From: Verticiella sediminum
Lineage (GTDB): Bacteria > Pseudomonadota > Gammaproteobacteria > Burkholderiales > Burkholderiaceae_B
Direction: 5' to 3'
NCBI RefSeq assembly: GCF_007558815.1
Contig: NZ_VLTJ01000042.1
Coordinates: 372,001 to 436,000 of the forward strand
Length of the DNA: 64,000 nucleotides
The stretch's first letter is position 1. Each line of letters starts with the position of its first letter. Positions 14,975 through 25,161 of this stretch are shown here, in pieces. Made by a program: the position numbers and the translations under genes. The notes beneath the pieces are model-generated. The model was not told the DNA's origin, did no database searches, and was given only the letters and a program-made list of their open reading frames with translations.

Positions 14975-17233
14975 TCAATCCTTGACGCAGTCGACGTAGT
15001 AGCGCTTGCTGCCGTCCTCGGCCACTTCCTCGACCAGGCCGTGGATGTCGGTCTCGAAGCCCGGGAACTGCTCGTTGAAGACGCGCGCGAACTGCAGGTA
15101 CTGCACGATGGTGCGGTTGAAACGCTCGCCCGGGATGAGCAGCGGGATGCCCGGCGGATACGGCGTGAGCAGCGCGCTGGTGATGCGGCCTTCGAGGGCG
15201 TCGATGGCCACGCGCTCGATCTCGCGGTGGGCCATCTTGGCGAAGGCGTCCGACGGCTTCATGGCCGGCTGCATGTCCGACAGGTACATCTCGGTGGTCA
15301 GGCGCGCCACGTCGTTCTTGCGATAGGTGTCGTGCAGGCGCTGGCACAGATCGCGCAGGCCCCATCGTTCGTACTTGGGCGCGGTCTTGCAGAAGTCCGG
15401 CAGGATGCGCCACATGGGCTGGTTGCGGTCGTAGTCGTCCTTGAACTGCTGCAGCGCGGCCAGCAGCGTGTTCCAGCGGCCCTTGGTGATGCCGATGGTG
15501 AACATGATGAAGAACGAATACAGCCCCGTCTTCTCGACCACCACGCCGTGCTCGGCCAGGTACTTGGTGACCACCGCGGCCGGGATGCCGGTCTCGGCGA
15601 ACTGGCCGGAGACGTCCAGCCCCGGCGTGATGACCGTGGACTTGATCGGGTCCAGCATGTTGAAGCCCGGCGCCAGGTCGCCGAAGCCGTGCCAGCGGTC
15701 GTTGGCCTTGAGCACCCAGTCGTCGCGCTTGCCCACGCCTTCGGCGGCGAGCTTGTCCGGGCCCCACACCTTGAACCACCAGTCGTTGTGGCCGAACTCG
15801 GCCTCGACCTTGCGCATGGCGCGGCGAAACTCCAGCGCCTCGTGAATGCTCTCCTCGACCAGGGCGGTGCCGCCGGGCGGCTCCATCATCGCCGCCGCCA
15901 CGTCGCAGGACGCAATGATCGCGTACTGCGGCGAAGTCGACATGTGCATGAGGTAGGCCTCGTTGAACATGTAGCGGTCGAGCTGGCGCTCCTCGGATTC
16001 CTGCACGAGGATCTGCGAGGCCTGCGACAGGCCGGCCAGCAGCTTGTGCGTGGAGTGCGTGGCGAACACCATGGCGTCCTTGCTGCGCGGACGGTTGCGC
16101 CCGATCGCGTGCATGTCCGTGTAGAACTCGTGGAAGGACGCGTGCGGCAGCCAGGCCTCGTCGAAGTGCAGGGTGTCGATGCTCGAACCCAGCACGTCCT
16201 TGATCATCTCGACGTTGTAGATCACGCCGTCGTAGGTGCTCTGCGTGATGGTGAGGATGCGCGGCTTCTTGTTCACCGCCTCGCGCGCGAACGGGTTGGC
16301 CTCGATCTTCTTTCTGATCGTCTCGGGATGGAACTCCGAGAGCGGGATCGGCCCGATGATGCCCAGGTTGTTGCGCGTGGGCTGCAGGAACACCGGGATC
16401 GCGCCCGTCATGGTGATCGCGTGCAGGATCGACTTGTGGCAGTTGCGATCGACCACCACCACGTCGCCCGGCGCCACGTTGGCGTGCCAGACGATCTTGT
16501 TCGAGGTGGACGTGCCGTTGGTGACGAAATAGCAGTGGTCGGCGTTGAAGATGCGCGCGGCGTTCAATTCCGACTGTGCGACCGGCCCCGTGTGGTCGAG
16601 CAGTTGGCCCAGTTCGTCCACGGCGTTGCAGACGTCGGCGCGCAGCATGTTCTCGCCGAAGAACTGGTGGAACATCTGCCCCACCGGGCTCTTCAGGAAC
16701 GCCACGCCGCCGGAGTGCCCGGGGCAGTGCCAGGAGTACGAGCCGTCCTGCGCGTACTTGAGCAGCTCGCGAAAGAACGGCGGCGCGAGGCCGTCGAGAT
16801 AGCTGCGCGCCTCGCGGATGATGTGGCGCGCGACGAACTCCGGCGTGTCCTCGAACATGTGGATGAAGCCGTGCAGCTCGCGCAGGATGTCGTTCGGGAT
16901 GTGCTGCGAGGTGCGCGTCTCGCCGTACAGGTAGATCGGGATGTCGGCGTTGCGAAACCGCAGCTCGCCGATGAAGGCGCGCAGGTGCTTGATCGCGTTG
17001 GCCACGTCCTCGGGCGAGTCGACATCGAACTCCTCGTCGTCGATCGAGAGGATGAAGGCGCTCGCCCGGCTCTGCTGCTGGGCGAACGAGGTCAGATCGC
17101 CGTAGCTGGTCACGCCGAGCACTTCGACGCCCTCGGCCTCGATGGCCGCGGCAAGCGCACGGATGCCCAGCCCGGAAGCGTTCTCCGAGCGGAAGTCTTC
17201 ATCGATGATGACGATGGGGAAGCGGAATTTCAT
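14975..17233 (-). CDS. Arginine (Orn/Lys/Arg class) decarboxylase, AdiA-like
   Basis: A 752-residue fold-type I PLP decarboxylase of the large bacterial class. The order is an N-terminal receiver-like wing (VIIDEDF...GVTSYGDL, about residues 1-130), a linker, the PLP domain with SWHCPGHSGG and FVTNGTSTSNK, the PLP lysine in HSTHKLLAGLSQAS (near residue 396), and the C-terminal domain with TPYPPGIPLLIPGERF. HSTHKLL next to SQAS is closer to arginine decarboxylase AdiA than to lysine decarboxylases, so agmatine formation and acid resistance are the likeliest roles. I take the ATG at 17231-17233; the AGGTGG lies directly against an ATG two codons upstream, too close for that one. Confidence 0.9.
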   Translation of the reverse strand: MKFRFPIVIIDEDFRSENASGLGIRALAAAIEAEGVEVLGVTSYGDLTSFAQQQSRASAFILSIDDEEFDVDSPEDVANAIKHLRAFIGELRFRNADIPIYLYGETRTSQHIPNDILRELHGFIHMFEDTPEFVARHIIREARSYLDGLAPPFFRELLKYAQDGSYSWHCPGHSGGVAFLKSPVGQMFHQFFGENMLRADVCNAVDELGQLLDHTGPVAQSELNAARIFNADHCYFVTNGTSTSNKIVWHANVAPGDVVVVDRNCHKSILHAITMTGAIPVFLQPTRNNLGIIGPIPLSEFHPETIRKKIEANPFAREAVNKKPRILTITQSTYDGVIYNVEMIKDVLGSSIDTLHFDEAWLPHASFHEFYTDMHAIGRNRPRSKDAMVFATHSTHKLLAGLSQASQILVQESEERQLDRYMFNEAYLMHMSTSPQYAIIASCDVAAAMMEPPGGTALVEESIHEALEFRRAMRKVEAEFGHNDWWFKVWGPDKLAAEGVGKRDDWVLKANDRWHGFGDLAPGFNMLDPIKSTVITPGLDVSGQFAETGIPAAVVTKYLAEHGVVVEKTGLYSFFIMFTIGITKGRWNTLLAALQQFKDDYDRNQPMWRILPDFCKTAPKYERWGLRDLCQRLHDTYRKNDVARLTTEMYLSDMQPAMKPSDAFAKMAHREIERVAIDALEGRITSALLTPYPPGIPLLIPGERFNRTIVQYLQFARVFNEQFPGFETDIHGLVEEVAEDGSKRYYVDCVKD

Positions 17234-17422
17234 GGGCATCCACCTGGGAGGCGGGGGCCGGCGGCGGGTGGGCCGTGCGGGGCCGGACTACCGCGGCGCG
17301 ACCGGGGTACGAGGAAAGGGGCGAGTGTACCCCCAAGCGCATGACAGGCCGGCAATGGCCGCCGGTCGGCGTTGCGCGAAGCAAACGCCCCGCCCGGCCG
17401 GCACTGTGCGCGCCCCCGCCGA

Positions 17423-17986
17423 TCAGGTGCGCGGCAGGGTGACGCCGCGCTGGCCCTGGTACTTGCCGCCACGGTCGCGGTACGAGGTTTCGCAGACCTC
17501 GTCGCCGCCGAGGAACAGCATCTGCGCGCAGCCTTCGCCGGCGTAGATCTTGGCCGGCAGCGGCGTGGTGTTGGAGAACTCCAGCGTGACATGGCCTTCC
17601 CACTCGGGCTCGAGCGGGGTGACGTTCACGATGATGCCGCAGCGCGCGTAGGTGCTCTTGCCCAGGCAGATGGTGAGCACCTCGCGCGGGATGCGGAAGT
17701 ATTCCACCGTGCGCGCGAGCGCGAACGAGTTGGGCGGGATGATGCAGACATCGCCCTTGAAGTCGACGAACGACTTCTCGTCGAAAGCCTTGGGATCGAC
17801 GATGGTGGAATTGATGTTGGTGAAGATCTTGAATTCGTCGGCACAGCGCACGTCGTAGCCGTAGCTGCTGGTGCCATAGCTCACGATGCGCCGGCCGTCG
17901 ACCTCGCGCACCTGATCCGGCGCGAAGGGCTCGATCATGCCGGCCTCGGCCGCCGTCCGGATCCAGCGATCACTTTTGATGCTCAT
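17423..17986 (-). CDS. dcd: dCTP deaminase
   Basis: A 187-residue homotrimeric enzyme converting dCTP to dUTP for dTMP synthesis. The sequence begins [21 protein letters not shown]. It carries the family blocks [102 protein letters not shown] (positions about 75-160), including the active-site glutamate in TLEFSNT. The length is normal. The ATG at 17984-17986 is preceded by AGGTAGCCG. It lies upstream of the arginine decarboxylase gene, an order also seen in related Alcaligenaceae. Confidence 0.96.
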   Translation of the reverse strand: MSIKSDRWIRTAAEAGMIEPFAPDQVREVDGRRIVSYGTSSYGYDVRCADEFKIFTNINSTIVDPKAFDEKSFVDFKGDVCIIPPNSFALARTVEYFRIPREVLTICLGKSTYARCGIIVNVTPLEPEWEGHVTLEFSNTTPLPAKIYAGEGCAQMLFLGGDEVCETSYRDRGGKYQGQRGVTLPRT

Positions 17987-18030
17987 TCGGCTACCTTTTC
18001 TTGCTGGGGAAGCAATGCACGAAGCCGCCA

Positions 18031-18786
18031 TTATGACGGATCGGGCACACCGGCGCCCGGCGCCGGCGTGCGCGCCACCGCCAGCACGACGACCGGGCCC
18101 GCGCCAGCCGCCTTGAGCGCGCGGGCGCAGGCCTCCACGGTGCTGCCGGTGGTCATGACATCGTCGATGAGGGCGATCGGCTGGCCGGGCGCGACGCCCA
18201 TCGCGACATAGCGTGCGCCGCCGCGCTCGAGCCGCTGCGCGCGGCCCAGGCGATGCTGGCGCAGCCCGTCGTCGGCGCCGGCGCGCAGCAGCGTGGATGA
18301 CCAGGCCAGGCCGAGGTGCGCCGCGCAGATGCGGCCCAGGCGCGCCGCGGGGTTGTAGCCGCGCCGGCGCAAGGCGCGGTGGCTGGCCGGCACCGCCAGC
18401 GCCAGGCAGCCGGGCGGCAGCCCGCGCGCGTCGCGCGCCACCGCCTCGGCGAGCAGGTCGGCCACGGCGCGGGCGGCCGCGCCCTGCCAGCTCTGCTTGG
18501 CGCGCCAGACCAGCGCCTGGCCGGGCGGCGCGTAGTCGATGGCGGCAATGGCGTAGTCATAGGCCGGAGTGCGCAGCGTGCAGGCAAGACAGCCGTCGTC
18601 CGGCGAGGCCAGCCGCAGCGCGCACCAGCGGCAGCGCGGCGGCGCATCGCCGAGCAGGTCTTCGCGGCAGGGTGCGCACAGGCGGGCGCCGCGCGCGGCG
18701 CCGCCGCACAGGAGGCAAGGCATGGGAATGGCATGCGCCCACCTGCGCACGCCGGCCTGCCATCCGCGCCATCCTGCCTGCAGCAT
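18031..18786 (-). CDS. ComF family phosphoribosyltransferase-like protein
   Basis: A 251-residue ComF/GntX-type protein. The N-terminal zinc-finger region has repeated Cys pairs (CLLCGG, CAPC, CRWC, CLAC, about residues 24-75). The phosphoribosyltransferase domain carries the PRPP-binding signature [12 protein letters not shown] near residue 212. ComF is needed for late steps of DNA uptake in naturally competent bacteria, and GntX/ComFC homologues occur in many non-competent species. The ATG at 18784-18786 has GGAGGAAAC upstream. It diverges from the methyltransferase gene with 81 bases between the starts. Confidence 0.9.
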   Translation of the reverse strand: MLQAGWRGWQAGVRRWAHAIPMPCLLCGGAARGARLCAPCREDLLGDAPPRCRWCALRLASPDDGCLACTLRTPAYDYAIAAIDYAPPGQALVWRAKQSWQGAAARAVADLLAEAVARDARGLPPGCLALAVPASHRALRRRGYNPAARLGRICAAHLGLAWSSTLLRAGADDGLRQHRLGRAQRLERGGARYVAMGVAPGQPIALIDDVMTTGSTVEACARALKAAGAGPVVVLAVARTPAPGAGVPDPS

Positions 18787-18867
18787 GTTTCCTCCGTGCC
18801 GGCGTCGCAGATGCGCACGGCGTACCATTGCACCTTAGCGCGCAGTCGAGCGCGAAGCACAAGCACC

Positions 18868-19812
18868 ATGTCGGAATCCACGCACCCCACCCTACCCATC
18901 GATCCGCATCATGTCGCCCGCCAGTTCGCCCGGCGCGGCGATCTGGCCGAGGCGGCCTTTCTGTACGACGAGATCGGCGCGCGCATGCTCGAACGCCTGG
19001 CGTACATCCGGCTGGCGCCCGCCGCCCTGCTCGACGCGGGCTGCGGCACGGGCACGGCCCGCGCCGGGCTGGCCGAGCGCTTTGCGGATGCCGCGTATGT
19101 CGGTCTGGACCTGTGCGCCCCGCTGCTCGCGATCGCACGCGAGCGGCACGGTGCCAGCCCGGGCGGCGCGGCGCGCCTGAACCAGTGGATCGCCCGCCTG
19201 CGCGGCAAGGAGCGGGCGGGCGCCACGGCCCCGCAGTTCCTGGAAGGCGACCTGGCGGCCTCGGGCCTGGCCCCGGGCTCGGTCGACATGGTGTGGTCCA
19301 ACCTCGCCCTGCACTGGCATCCGGCGCCGCACGACGTGCTCGCCGAATGGTGGCGGGTGCTGCGCCCGGACGGGCTGGCCATGTTCTCCTGTCTGGGCCC
19401 GGGCACGCTGCGCGAGCTGCGCGACGCGGTGGCCGACGCCGGGCTGCGCACGGCCACCCTGCCCTTCGTCGACATGCACGACTTCGGCGACCTGCTCGTG
19501 GAAAGCGGCTTTGCCGACCCGGTCATGGACCAGGAAACCCTCACCCTGACCTACACCAGCGGCGACAAGCTGCTCGCCGACGTGCGCGCGCTGGGCGGCA
19601 ACCCGACCCGCGGCCGCCATCCCGGCCTGGCCGGACGTGGCTTTCGCCGGCGCCTCGTCGAGGCGCTCGACGCGCGCCGCGCCGCCGACGGGCTGATCCA
19701 TCTGTCGATCGAAGTGGCCTACGGACACGCCTGGCGGGCGGCCGCACGGCGCACCGCCAGCGGCGAGACCCAGATCTCGATTTCGGCGATCGGCCGCGGC
19801 TCGCGGCCTTGA
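18868..19812 (+). CDS. Class I SAM-dependent methyltransferase (BioC-like)
   Basis: A 314-residue methyltransferase. Motif I LLDAGCGTGTARAGL lies near residue 55, followed by the acidic residue after strand 2 (YVGLDLCAPLL) and the motif around SVDMVWSNLALHWHPAPHDVLAEWWRVLRPDGL. The SNLALHW block and the whole layout resemble malonyl-ACP O-methyltransferase BioC, which starts biotin synthesis, and also the NDUFAF5-type family. No bio genes are adjacent, so BioC is only a candidate. A long in-frame extension upstream overlaps comF and is rejected in favour of the ATG at 18868. Confidence 0.85.
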   Translation: MSESTHPTLPIDPHHVARQFARRGDLAEAAFLYDEIGARMLERLAYIRLAPAALLDAGCGTGTARAGLAERFADAAYVGLDLCAPLLAIARERHGASPGGAARLNQWIARLRGKERAGATAPQFLEGDLAASGLAPGSVDMVWSNLALHWHPAPHDVLAEWWRVLRPDGLAMFSCLGPGTLRELRDAVADAGLRTATLPFVDMHDFGDLLVESGFADPVMDQETLTLTYTSGDKLLADVRALGGNPTRGRHPGLAGRGFRRRLVEALDARRAADGLIHLSIEVAYGHAWRAAARRTASGETQISISAIGRGSRP

Positions 19813-19997
19813 CCGGGACGCTTGCGGCCGAGCCGCCGCGCCGGCACTGGCGGGCTTACCGCGACGCGAGCGCCGGCCCGTGTAGAATAGGCGTTTGGCG
19901 CACGGTCCAATCTCGCGCCCCCCTCCTGTTTTTCTTTCCCGCCCGCCTTTGATTGGAGTCACTCAACCCGAGCGACAGGCTGCCGCTGGAGTTGCTG

Positions 19998-21416
19998 ATG
20001 ACTACCGATATCACGTTTGCCAGCCTTGCACTGGCCCCCGCCCTGTTGCGCGCCGTCGAGGAAACCGGCTATGACCGCCCGACGCCGATCCAGGCCCAGG
20101 CCATCCCCCTGGTACTCAAGGGCGGCGACCTGCTCGCCGCCGCACAGACCGGCACGGGCAAGACCGCCGGCTTCACCCTGCCCATCCTGCAACGGCTCTC
20201 GGCCAATCCGCTGGCGCAGCGCAAGCCTGGGCGGCCGCGCTGCCTGGTGCTGACCCCCACGCGCGAGCTGGCCGCCCAGATCCAGGAATCCGTGCAGACC
20301 TACGGCAAGTACGTGCCGCTGTCCTCCATGGTCATGTTCGGCGGCGTGAACATCAATCCTCAGATCGCCGCGCTCAAGAAGCCGCTGGACATTCTGGTCT
20401 GCACGCCGGGCCGCCTGCTCGATCACGCCGGCCAGCGCACCGTCGATCTCGCCGGCGTCGAGATCCTGGTGCTGGACGAAGCCGACCGCATGCTCGACAT
20501 GGGCTTCATCCACGACATCCGCAGGGTGCTCGCCCTGCTGCCCAAGGAGCGCCAGACGCTGCTGTTCTCGGCCACCTTCTCCGACGACATCCGCAAGCTC
20601 GCGCACGGCATTCTGCGCAACCCGGAGGAAGTGTCGGTGGCGCGCCGCAACACGGCCTCGGAGCTGGTCGAGCAGAGCGTGCACCTGGTGCCGCAAAGCC
20701 ACAAGCGCGACGCGCTCTCGCACCTGATCCGCGCCAACGACTGGCAGCAGGTGCTGGTCTTCACACGCACCAAGCACGGCGCCAACCGCCTGGCCGAAAA
20801 GCTCGTGAAGGACGGTATCGGCGCGGCCGCGATCCACGGCAACAAGAGCCAGTCGGCGCGCACCAAGGCCCTCGCGGGCTTCAAGGACGGCAGCGTCTCG
20901 GTGCTGGTCGCCACCGACATCGCCGCGCGCGGGCTGGACATCGATCAGTTGCCGCACGTCGTCAACTTCGAGCTGCCCAACGTTGCCGAAGACTACGTCC
21001 ACCGCATCGGCCGCACCGGCCGGGCGGGCAGCACGGGCGCCGCGGTGTCCCTGGTGGACAACGAGGAGCTCAAGCTGCTCACCGGCATCGAGAAGCTCAT
21101 CAAGCGGCAGATCCCGCGCCTGCCCATGCCCGCGTTCGCGCTGAGCGCGGCCGCGACCGAGTCGGACGAGCGCCCGCCGCGGCCGCAGGGCCAGCGTCGC
21201 GGCGCGCCGGCGGGCGCCCGTGCGAATGCTCCCCGCCAGGAACGCAGCCCCGGCGGACAGCGCCCGGGCGCGGGTCGACAGGCCCAGAATCCGCAACGCG
21301 CGGCTGCGCCGCAGGCGCGCTCCGACGCGGCCGCCCCGGGCGGCAAGCCGCGCAGCGACGGCCGGCGCGCGACTGCCCCGGGTGGCCCGCGTCGCGCGGC
21401 GCTGCTCGGCAAGTGA
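19998..21416 (+). CDS. rhlE: DEAD-box ATP-dependent RNA helicase RhlE
   Basis: A 472-residue cytoplasmic RNA helicase. Canonical motifs are all present: Q-motif [13 protein letters not shown], Walker [38 protein letters not shown] ([14 protein letters not shown]), SAT ([10 protein letters not shown]), [18 protein letters not shown] and [10 protein letters not shown]. After about residue 385 comes a low-complexity basic tail rich in Arg, Pro, Gln and Ala, typical of RhlE and used for RNA binding. I choose the ATG at 19998 (GGAG upstream); an in-frame TTG 45 bases earlier is the alternative. Confidence 0.94.
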   Translation: MTTDITFASLALAPALLRAVEETGYDRPTPIQAQAIPLVLKGGDLLAAAQTGTGKTAGFTLPILQRLSANPLAQRKPGRPRCLVLTPTRELAAQIQESVQTYGKYVPLSSMVMFGGVNINPQIAALKKPLDILVCTPGRLLDHAGQRTVDLAGVEILVLDEADRMLDMGFIHDIRRVLALLPKERQTLLFSATFSDDIRKLAHGILRNPEEVSVARRNTASELVEQSVHLVPQSHKRDALSHLIRANDWQQVLVFTRTKHGANRLAEKLVKDGIGAAAIHGNKSQSARTKALAGFKDGSVSVLVATDIAARGLDIDQLPHVVNFELPNVAEDYVHRIGRTGRAGSTGAAVSLVDNEELKLLTGIEKLIKRQIPRLPMPAFALSAAATESDERPPRPQGQRRGAPAGARANAPRQERSPGGQRPGAGRQAQNPQRAAAPQARSDAAAPGGKPRSDGRRATAPGGPRRAALLGK

Positions 21417-21583
21417 GCCTGCGCCTGCCCGCGGCCTTGCGCGGATCGCCGCGCGAGAGCCGCGCGCGGCCGGGCTGGCGCGCCGAGCCGGGCTGCGACG
21501 CGCTCGCGGGCAGGTAAACTCGACCTTTCACACCCCGCACCCAGCCGGCGGGTCGGTCCGGCATCACACGCTTGGTCGTCGCC

Positions 21584-22210
21584 ATGAGTCTTTCCACCTG
21601 GCTCGCCTTCTTCGCCGCTTCCTGGGCGATCTCCTTCTCGCCGGGCTCGGGCGCCGTTTCGGCCATGTCGGCCGGGCTGCGCTACGGCTTTCGCCGCGGC
21701 TACTGGAATACGGTCGGCCTGATCGCCGGCATCCTGCTGCAGATCCTGGTGGTGGGCGTGGGCCTGGGCGCCCTGCTCGCAACCTCGGAGATCGCGTTCG
21801 CCATCGTGAAATGGCTGGGCGTGGCCTACCTCATCTACCTGGGCATCAAGCAGATGCGCGCCGACACCTCCCCCGTCGACCCCGACGCGCCGGCCACTGA
21901 CGGGCGCATCTCGACGCTGGTGCTGCGCGGCTTCCTGGTGAACGCGAGCAACCCCAAGGGCACGGTGTTCCTGCTCGCCGTCGTGCCGCAGTTCATCGCC
22001 GGCGGCCAGCCGCTGCTGCCGCAATACGCCGCGATCGCGGCCACCCTGGCGTTCACCGACCTGGTCGCCATGGCGATCTATACAGCCCTCGCCGCGCGCG
22101 TGCTGCGGCTGCTGCGTTCGCGCAGACACATCCGCTGGCTCAACCGCGGCTTCGGCGGCCTGTTCATCGCGGCCGGCGCCTGGCTCGCCACCTTCCGGCA
22201 CCACGCCTGA
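21584..22210 (+). CDS. LysE family amino acid exporter (RhtB type)
   Basis: A 208-residue inner-membrane exporter with about six hydrophobic segments. The N-terminal signature AISFSPGSGAVSAMSAGLRYGF corresponds to the SPGP motif of LysE/RhtB proteins, followed by WNTVGLIAGILLQILVVGVGLG and VKWLGVAYLIYLGIKQMR. The second half has VNASNPKGTVFLLAVVPQFI. Substrates of the family are lysine, threonine, homoserine and related amino acids; the sequence does not single one out. The ATG at 21584 is preferred over a TTG four codons upstream. pqiA begins 5 bases after its stop. Confidence 0.9.
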   Translation: MSLSTWLAFFAASWAISFSPGSGAVSAMSAGLRYGFRRGYWNTVGLIAGILLQILVVGVGLGALLATSEIAFAIVKWLGVAYLIYLGIKQMRADTSPVDPDAPATDGRISTLVLRGFLVNASNPKGTVFLLAVVPQFIAGGQPLLPQYAAIAATLAFTDLVAMAIYTALAARVLRLLRSRRHIRWLNRGFGGLFIAAGAWLATFRHHA

Positions 22211-22214
22211 GCCC

Positions 22215-23513
22215 ATGCCGCACACGCAGGCCGCCACGTTGCACGAACACCGCCCGCTGATCGCCTGCGAGATGTGCGGCGCGATCTACCGACGCCACGC
22301 GCTGGCCCATGGCGAGAAGGCGCTGTGCCGGCGCTGCGACACCGTGCTGTGGCGTTATTCCAGGCTGGACGCGCATGCCTGGCTCGCCCTCACCGTGGCG
22401 GGCCTGCTGGTCTACGGCATCGCCAACGCCTTTCCGATCGCCAGCCTGGCCGTGCAGGGGGTGACCCGCCAGGCCACGCTGGCCGATGCGATCGCGATCA
22501 CCTGGCAGCACGGCTATCCCACGGTCGCCGTCATGGCCGGACTCACCGCGCTGGCCTTGCCGCTGCTGCAGATCCTCGCCCTGCTCTGGGTGCTCGGCCC
22601 GCTCGCGGCCGGCCGTCTCGCGCCCGGCTTTCCGGCCGTGATGCGGCTGCTCGGCCTGCTGCGCCCTTGGTGCATGGTGCCCGTCTTCCTGCTCGGGGTG
22701 CTGGTCGCCGTGGTCAAGCTGGTCGCCCTCGCCCGGCTGGAGCCCGGCGCCGGGCTGCTCGGCTTTGCCGGCCTCACTGTCTTCTCCACCCTGCTGAGCC
22801 GGCTGAGCCCGCACCAGCTCTGGCGCATGGCCGAGCGCGCGGGCGTGATACCGGTGCACGATCCGGTGCCCGCGCCCGGCACGGCGCTCGGCCCGTGCCA
22901 CGTGTGCGGCCAGGTGCAGGCGCTGCCGCTGCACGATCCGGAGGCGCTGCACCGCTGCGTGCGCTGCGATGCGCACGTACACCTGCGCAAGCCCGACACC
23001 ATGAGCCGCACCTGGGCGCTGGTGCTCACCGCGGGGCTGCTGTACATCCCGGCCAACGTGCTCCCGGTGATGCAGATCACCACCCTGTTCGGCACCAGCA
23101 ACCACACCATCCTCGGCGGCGTGATCGATCTCTGGCGCACCGGCTCCTGGGATCTCGCCGTGATCGTCTTCATCGCCAGCGTCGCCGTGCCGATCACCAA
23201 ACTGCTCTCGCTCGCCGTGCTGCTCATCAGTGTGCAGCGCGCGGCGCGCGGCAGCCTGCCCCAGCGCACCCGGCTCTATCGCCTGGTGGAGCTGATCGGC
23301 CAGTGGTCCATGCTCGACATCTATGTCGTCGTGCTGCTCGGCGCCCTGGCCCGTTTCCAGGGGCTGATGCAGATTTCCGCCGGGCCGGGCGCCACCGCCT
23401 TCGGCCTGGTCGTCGTATTGACCATGCTGGCCGCGATGAGCTTCGATCCGCGCCGCACCTGGGACCGCGCCGGCGCAGGCGCACCCTCGGCCCAACCTGC
23501 GCATCTCCCATGA
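22215..23513 (+). CDS. pqiA: Paraquat-inducible protein A (PqiA), inner-membrane component
   Basis: A 432-residue membrane protein with two tandem PqiA repeats. Each begins with a cysteine-rich zinc-ribbon-like segment (CEMCGAIYRRH...CRRCDTVL at about residues 19-45, and CHVCGQVQAL...CVRCDAHVHLRK at about residues 232-260) followed by four hydrophobic helices. The repeats also share the family's NxFP/NxLP motif (IANAFPIASL and IPANVLPVMQI). PqiA is the integral membrane partner of the MCE protein PqiB in a lipid-transport bridge. The gene overlaps pqiB by 4 bp. Confidence 0.94.
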   Translation: MPHTQAATLHEHRPLIACEMCGAIYRRHALAHGEKALCRRCDTVLWRYSRLDAHAWLALTVAGLLVYGIANAFPIASLAVQGVTRQATLADAIAITWQHGYPTVAVMAGLTALALPLLQILALLWVLGPLAAGRLAPGFPAVMRLLGLLRPWCMVPVFLLGVLVAVVKLVALARLEPGAGLLGFAGLTVFSTLLSRLSPHQLWRMAERAGVIPVHDPVPAPGTALGPCHVCGQVQALPLHDPEALHRCVRCDAHVHLRKPDTMSRTWALVLTAGLLYIPANVLPVMQITTLFGTSNHTILGGVIDLWRTGSWDLAVIVFIASVAVPITKLLSLAVLLISVQRAARGSLPQRTRLYRLVELIGQWSMLDIYVVVLLGALARFQGLMQISAGPGATAFGLVVVLTMLAAMSFDPRRTWDRAGAGAPSAQPAHLP

Positions 23514-25150
23514 CCGATTCTGCCGCTCCCGACGATCCCCGCCCTCCCGCCGACGTGCCCACGGTGGTACGCAAGAAGAACCGCATCTCGCTGATCTGGC
23601 TGGTGCCCATCGTCGCCGCCATCGCCGGCGCAGTGCTGATCTACCGGACCTGGGCCTCCAGCGGGCCGGAAGTCACCATCACCTTCGCCACGGCGTCCGG
23701 CCTGCAGGCCGGCCAGACCGAGCTGCGCTTCAAGGACGTGACCGTGGGCGTGGTGCGTACGATCACGCTGAGCGAGGACTGGAGCAAGGTGATGGTGACG
23801 GCGGACATCCGCCGCGACGCCGCCGACCTGGCGCGCGAGGGCACGCGCTTCTGGGTGGTGCGCCCGCGCCTGGCCCTGAGCGGCGTATCCGGCCTGGGCA
23901 CCCTGCTCTCGGGCGCCTACATCGAGGCGGACACGCCCGGCGGCGGGCCCGACGTGGACCGGCCGAGCCAGCGTAGCTTCGAGGGGCTGGAAGAACCGCC
24001 CGAGATCCGCCACGACGCGCCCGGCAGCCGCTTCCTGCTGCGCACGGCCGATCTCGGCTCGCTGGAGGTGGGTTCGCCGGTGTACTTCCGGCGCATCGCC
24101 GTGGGCCGCGTCACCGACTACGAGCTGGACAGCCAGAGCCGCGACGTGCGCGTGGAAGTCTTCATCGATGCGCCCAACGACCGCCTGGTCACCGAAGGAA
24201 CCCGCTTCTGGAACGCCAGCGGCATCGACATGCAGGTGAGCGCCGACGGCGTGCGGCTGCATGCGGAATCGCTGGTGTCGCTGGTGCTGGGCGGCATCGC
24301 GTTCGAGCCGTCCGATCTGCCTGCGGCGGAACCGGCCAGCGACAACACCGCCTTTCAGCTCTTTCCGAACCGCCAGGCCGCGCTCGCGCCGCCCGACGGC
24401 GAACCGTTGCCGATCCGCATGCGCTTTGACCAGTCGGTGCGCGGGCTCGCGGTGGGCGCGCCGATCGACTTCAAGGGCATGACGCTGGGCAGCGTGACGG
24501 CGCTGACCATGGACTACGACATGCAAAAGCGCGACTTCCACGTCCTGGTGGACGCGAATCTCTACCCCATGCGCATGGGCCCGCTGTACGAGCGCATGCG
24601 CGACTACGTCGGCGCAGGGAACGACGAGACGGTGGTGCTCGGCCCCATGATCGAGCGCGGGCTGCGCGCGCAACTGCGCACCGCCAACCTGCTGACCGGC
24701 CAGTTGTACATCGCACTGGACGACTTCCCGAAGGCGCCCAAGGTCACGTACCAGCACACCGACCCCATCACCATCCCGACGGTGTCCGGCGAATTCGACC
24801 AACTGCAGCAGCAGATCGCCAGCATCGTCAGCAAGATCGAGCGCCTGCCGCTGGACGAGATCGCGGGCAACCTGCGCGACACGCTGGGCAACTCGGCGCG
24901 CCTGGTGTCGCGCGTGGATCGGCAGGTCGTGCCCGAGACGCAGTCGATGCTGCGCGAGGCCACGCGCACCTTGAACGACGTGCGCTCGCTGGTGGCGAGC
25001 GACGCCGCGCTGCCGCTCAACCTGGACCGCGCCATGCAGGAACTGGCCCGGGCGGCACGCTCGCTGCGCGTGCTCACCGACTATCTGCAGACCAACCCGG
25101 AAGCCCTGCTGCGCGGACGCTCCCCGGACACGCTGCCCCCCACCCGATGA
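23510..25150 (+). CDS. pqiB: Intermembrane transport protein PqiB (MCE family)
   Basis: A 546-residue inner-membrane-anchored protein with one transmembrane helix (IWLVPIVAAIAGAVLIY, about residues 29-45) and three consecutive MCE domains. These begin near residues 50 (EVTITFATASGLQAGQTELRFKDVTVG), 166 (FLLRTADLGSLEVGSPVYFRRIAVG) and 297 (IRMRFDQSVRGLAVGAPIDFKGMTLG). The C-terminal 110 residues (LQQQIASIVSKIERLPLDEIAGNLRDTL onwards) are helical and fit the coiled-coil needle of PqiB. It forms a hexameric tunnel for lipids across the periplasm together with PqiA and PqiC. The ATG overlaps the pqiA stop (ATGA). Confidence 0.95.
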   Translation: MTDSAAPDDPRPPADVPTVVRKKNRISLIWLVPIVAAIAGAVLIYRTWASSGPEVTITFATASGLQAGQTELRFKDVTVGVVRTITLSEDWSKVMVTADIRRDAADLAREGTRFWVVRPRLALSGVSGLGTLLSGAYIEADTPGGGPDVDRPSQRSFEGLEEPPEIRHDAPGSRFLLRTADLGSLEVGSPVYFRRIAVGRVTDYELDSQSRDVRVEVFIDAPNDRLVTEGTRFWNASGIDMQVSADGVRLHAESLVSLVLGGIAFEPSDLPAAEPASDNTAFQLFPNRQAALAPPDGEPLPIRMRFDQSVRGLAVGAPIDFKGMTLGSVTALTMDYDMQKRDFHVLVDANLYPMRMGPLYERMRDYVGAGNDETVVLGPMIERGLRAQLRTANLLTGQLYIALDDFPKAPKVTYQHTDPITIPTVSGEFDQLQQQIASIVSKIERLPLDEIAGNLRDTLGNSARLVSRVDRQVVPETQSMLREATRTLNDVRSLVASDAALPLNLDRAMQELARAARSLRVLTDYLQTNPEALLRGRSPDTLPPTR

Positions 25151-25161
25151 GGAGCCCGACC

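Noticed and set aside
14900-17344. 814-codon plus-strand open frame opposite the arginine decarboxylase
   Set aside because: The opposite strand encodes a complete PLP decarboxylase with all motifs; this frame is a by-product of GC-rich codon third positions.
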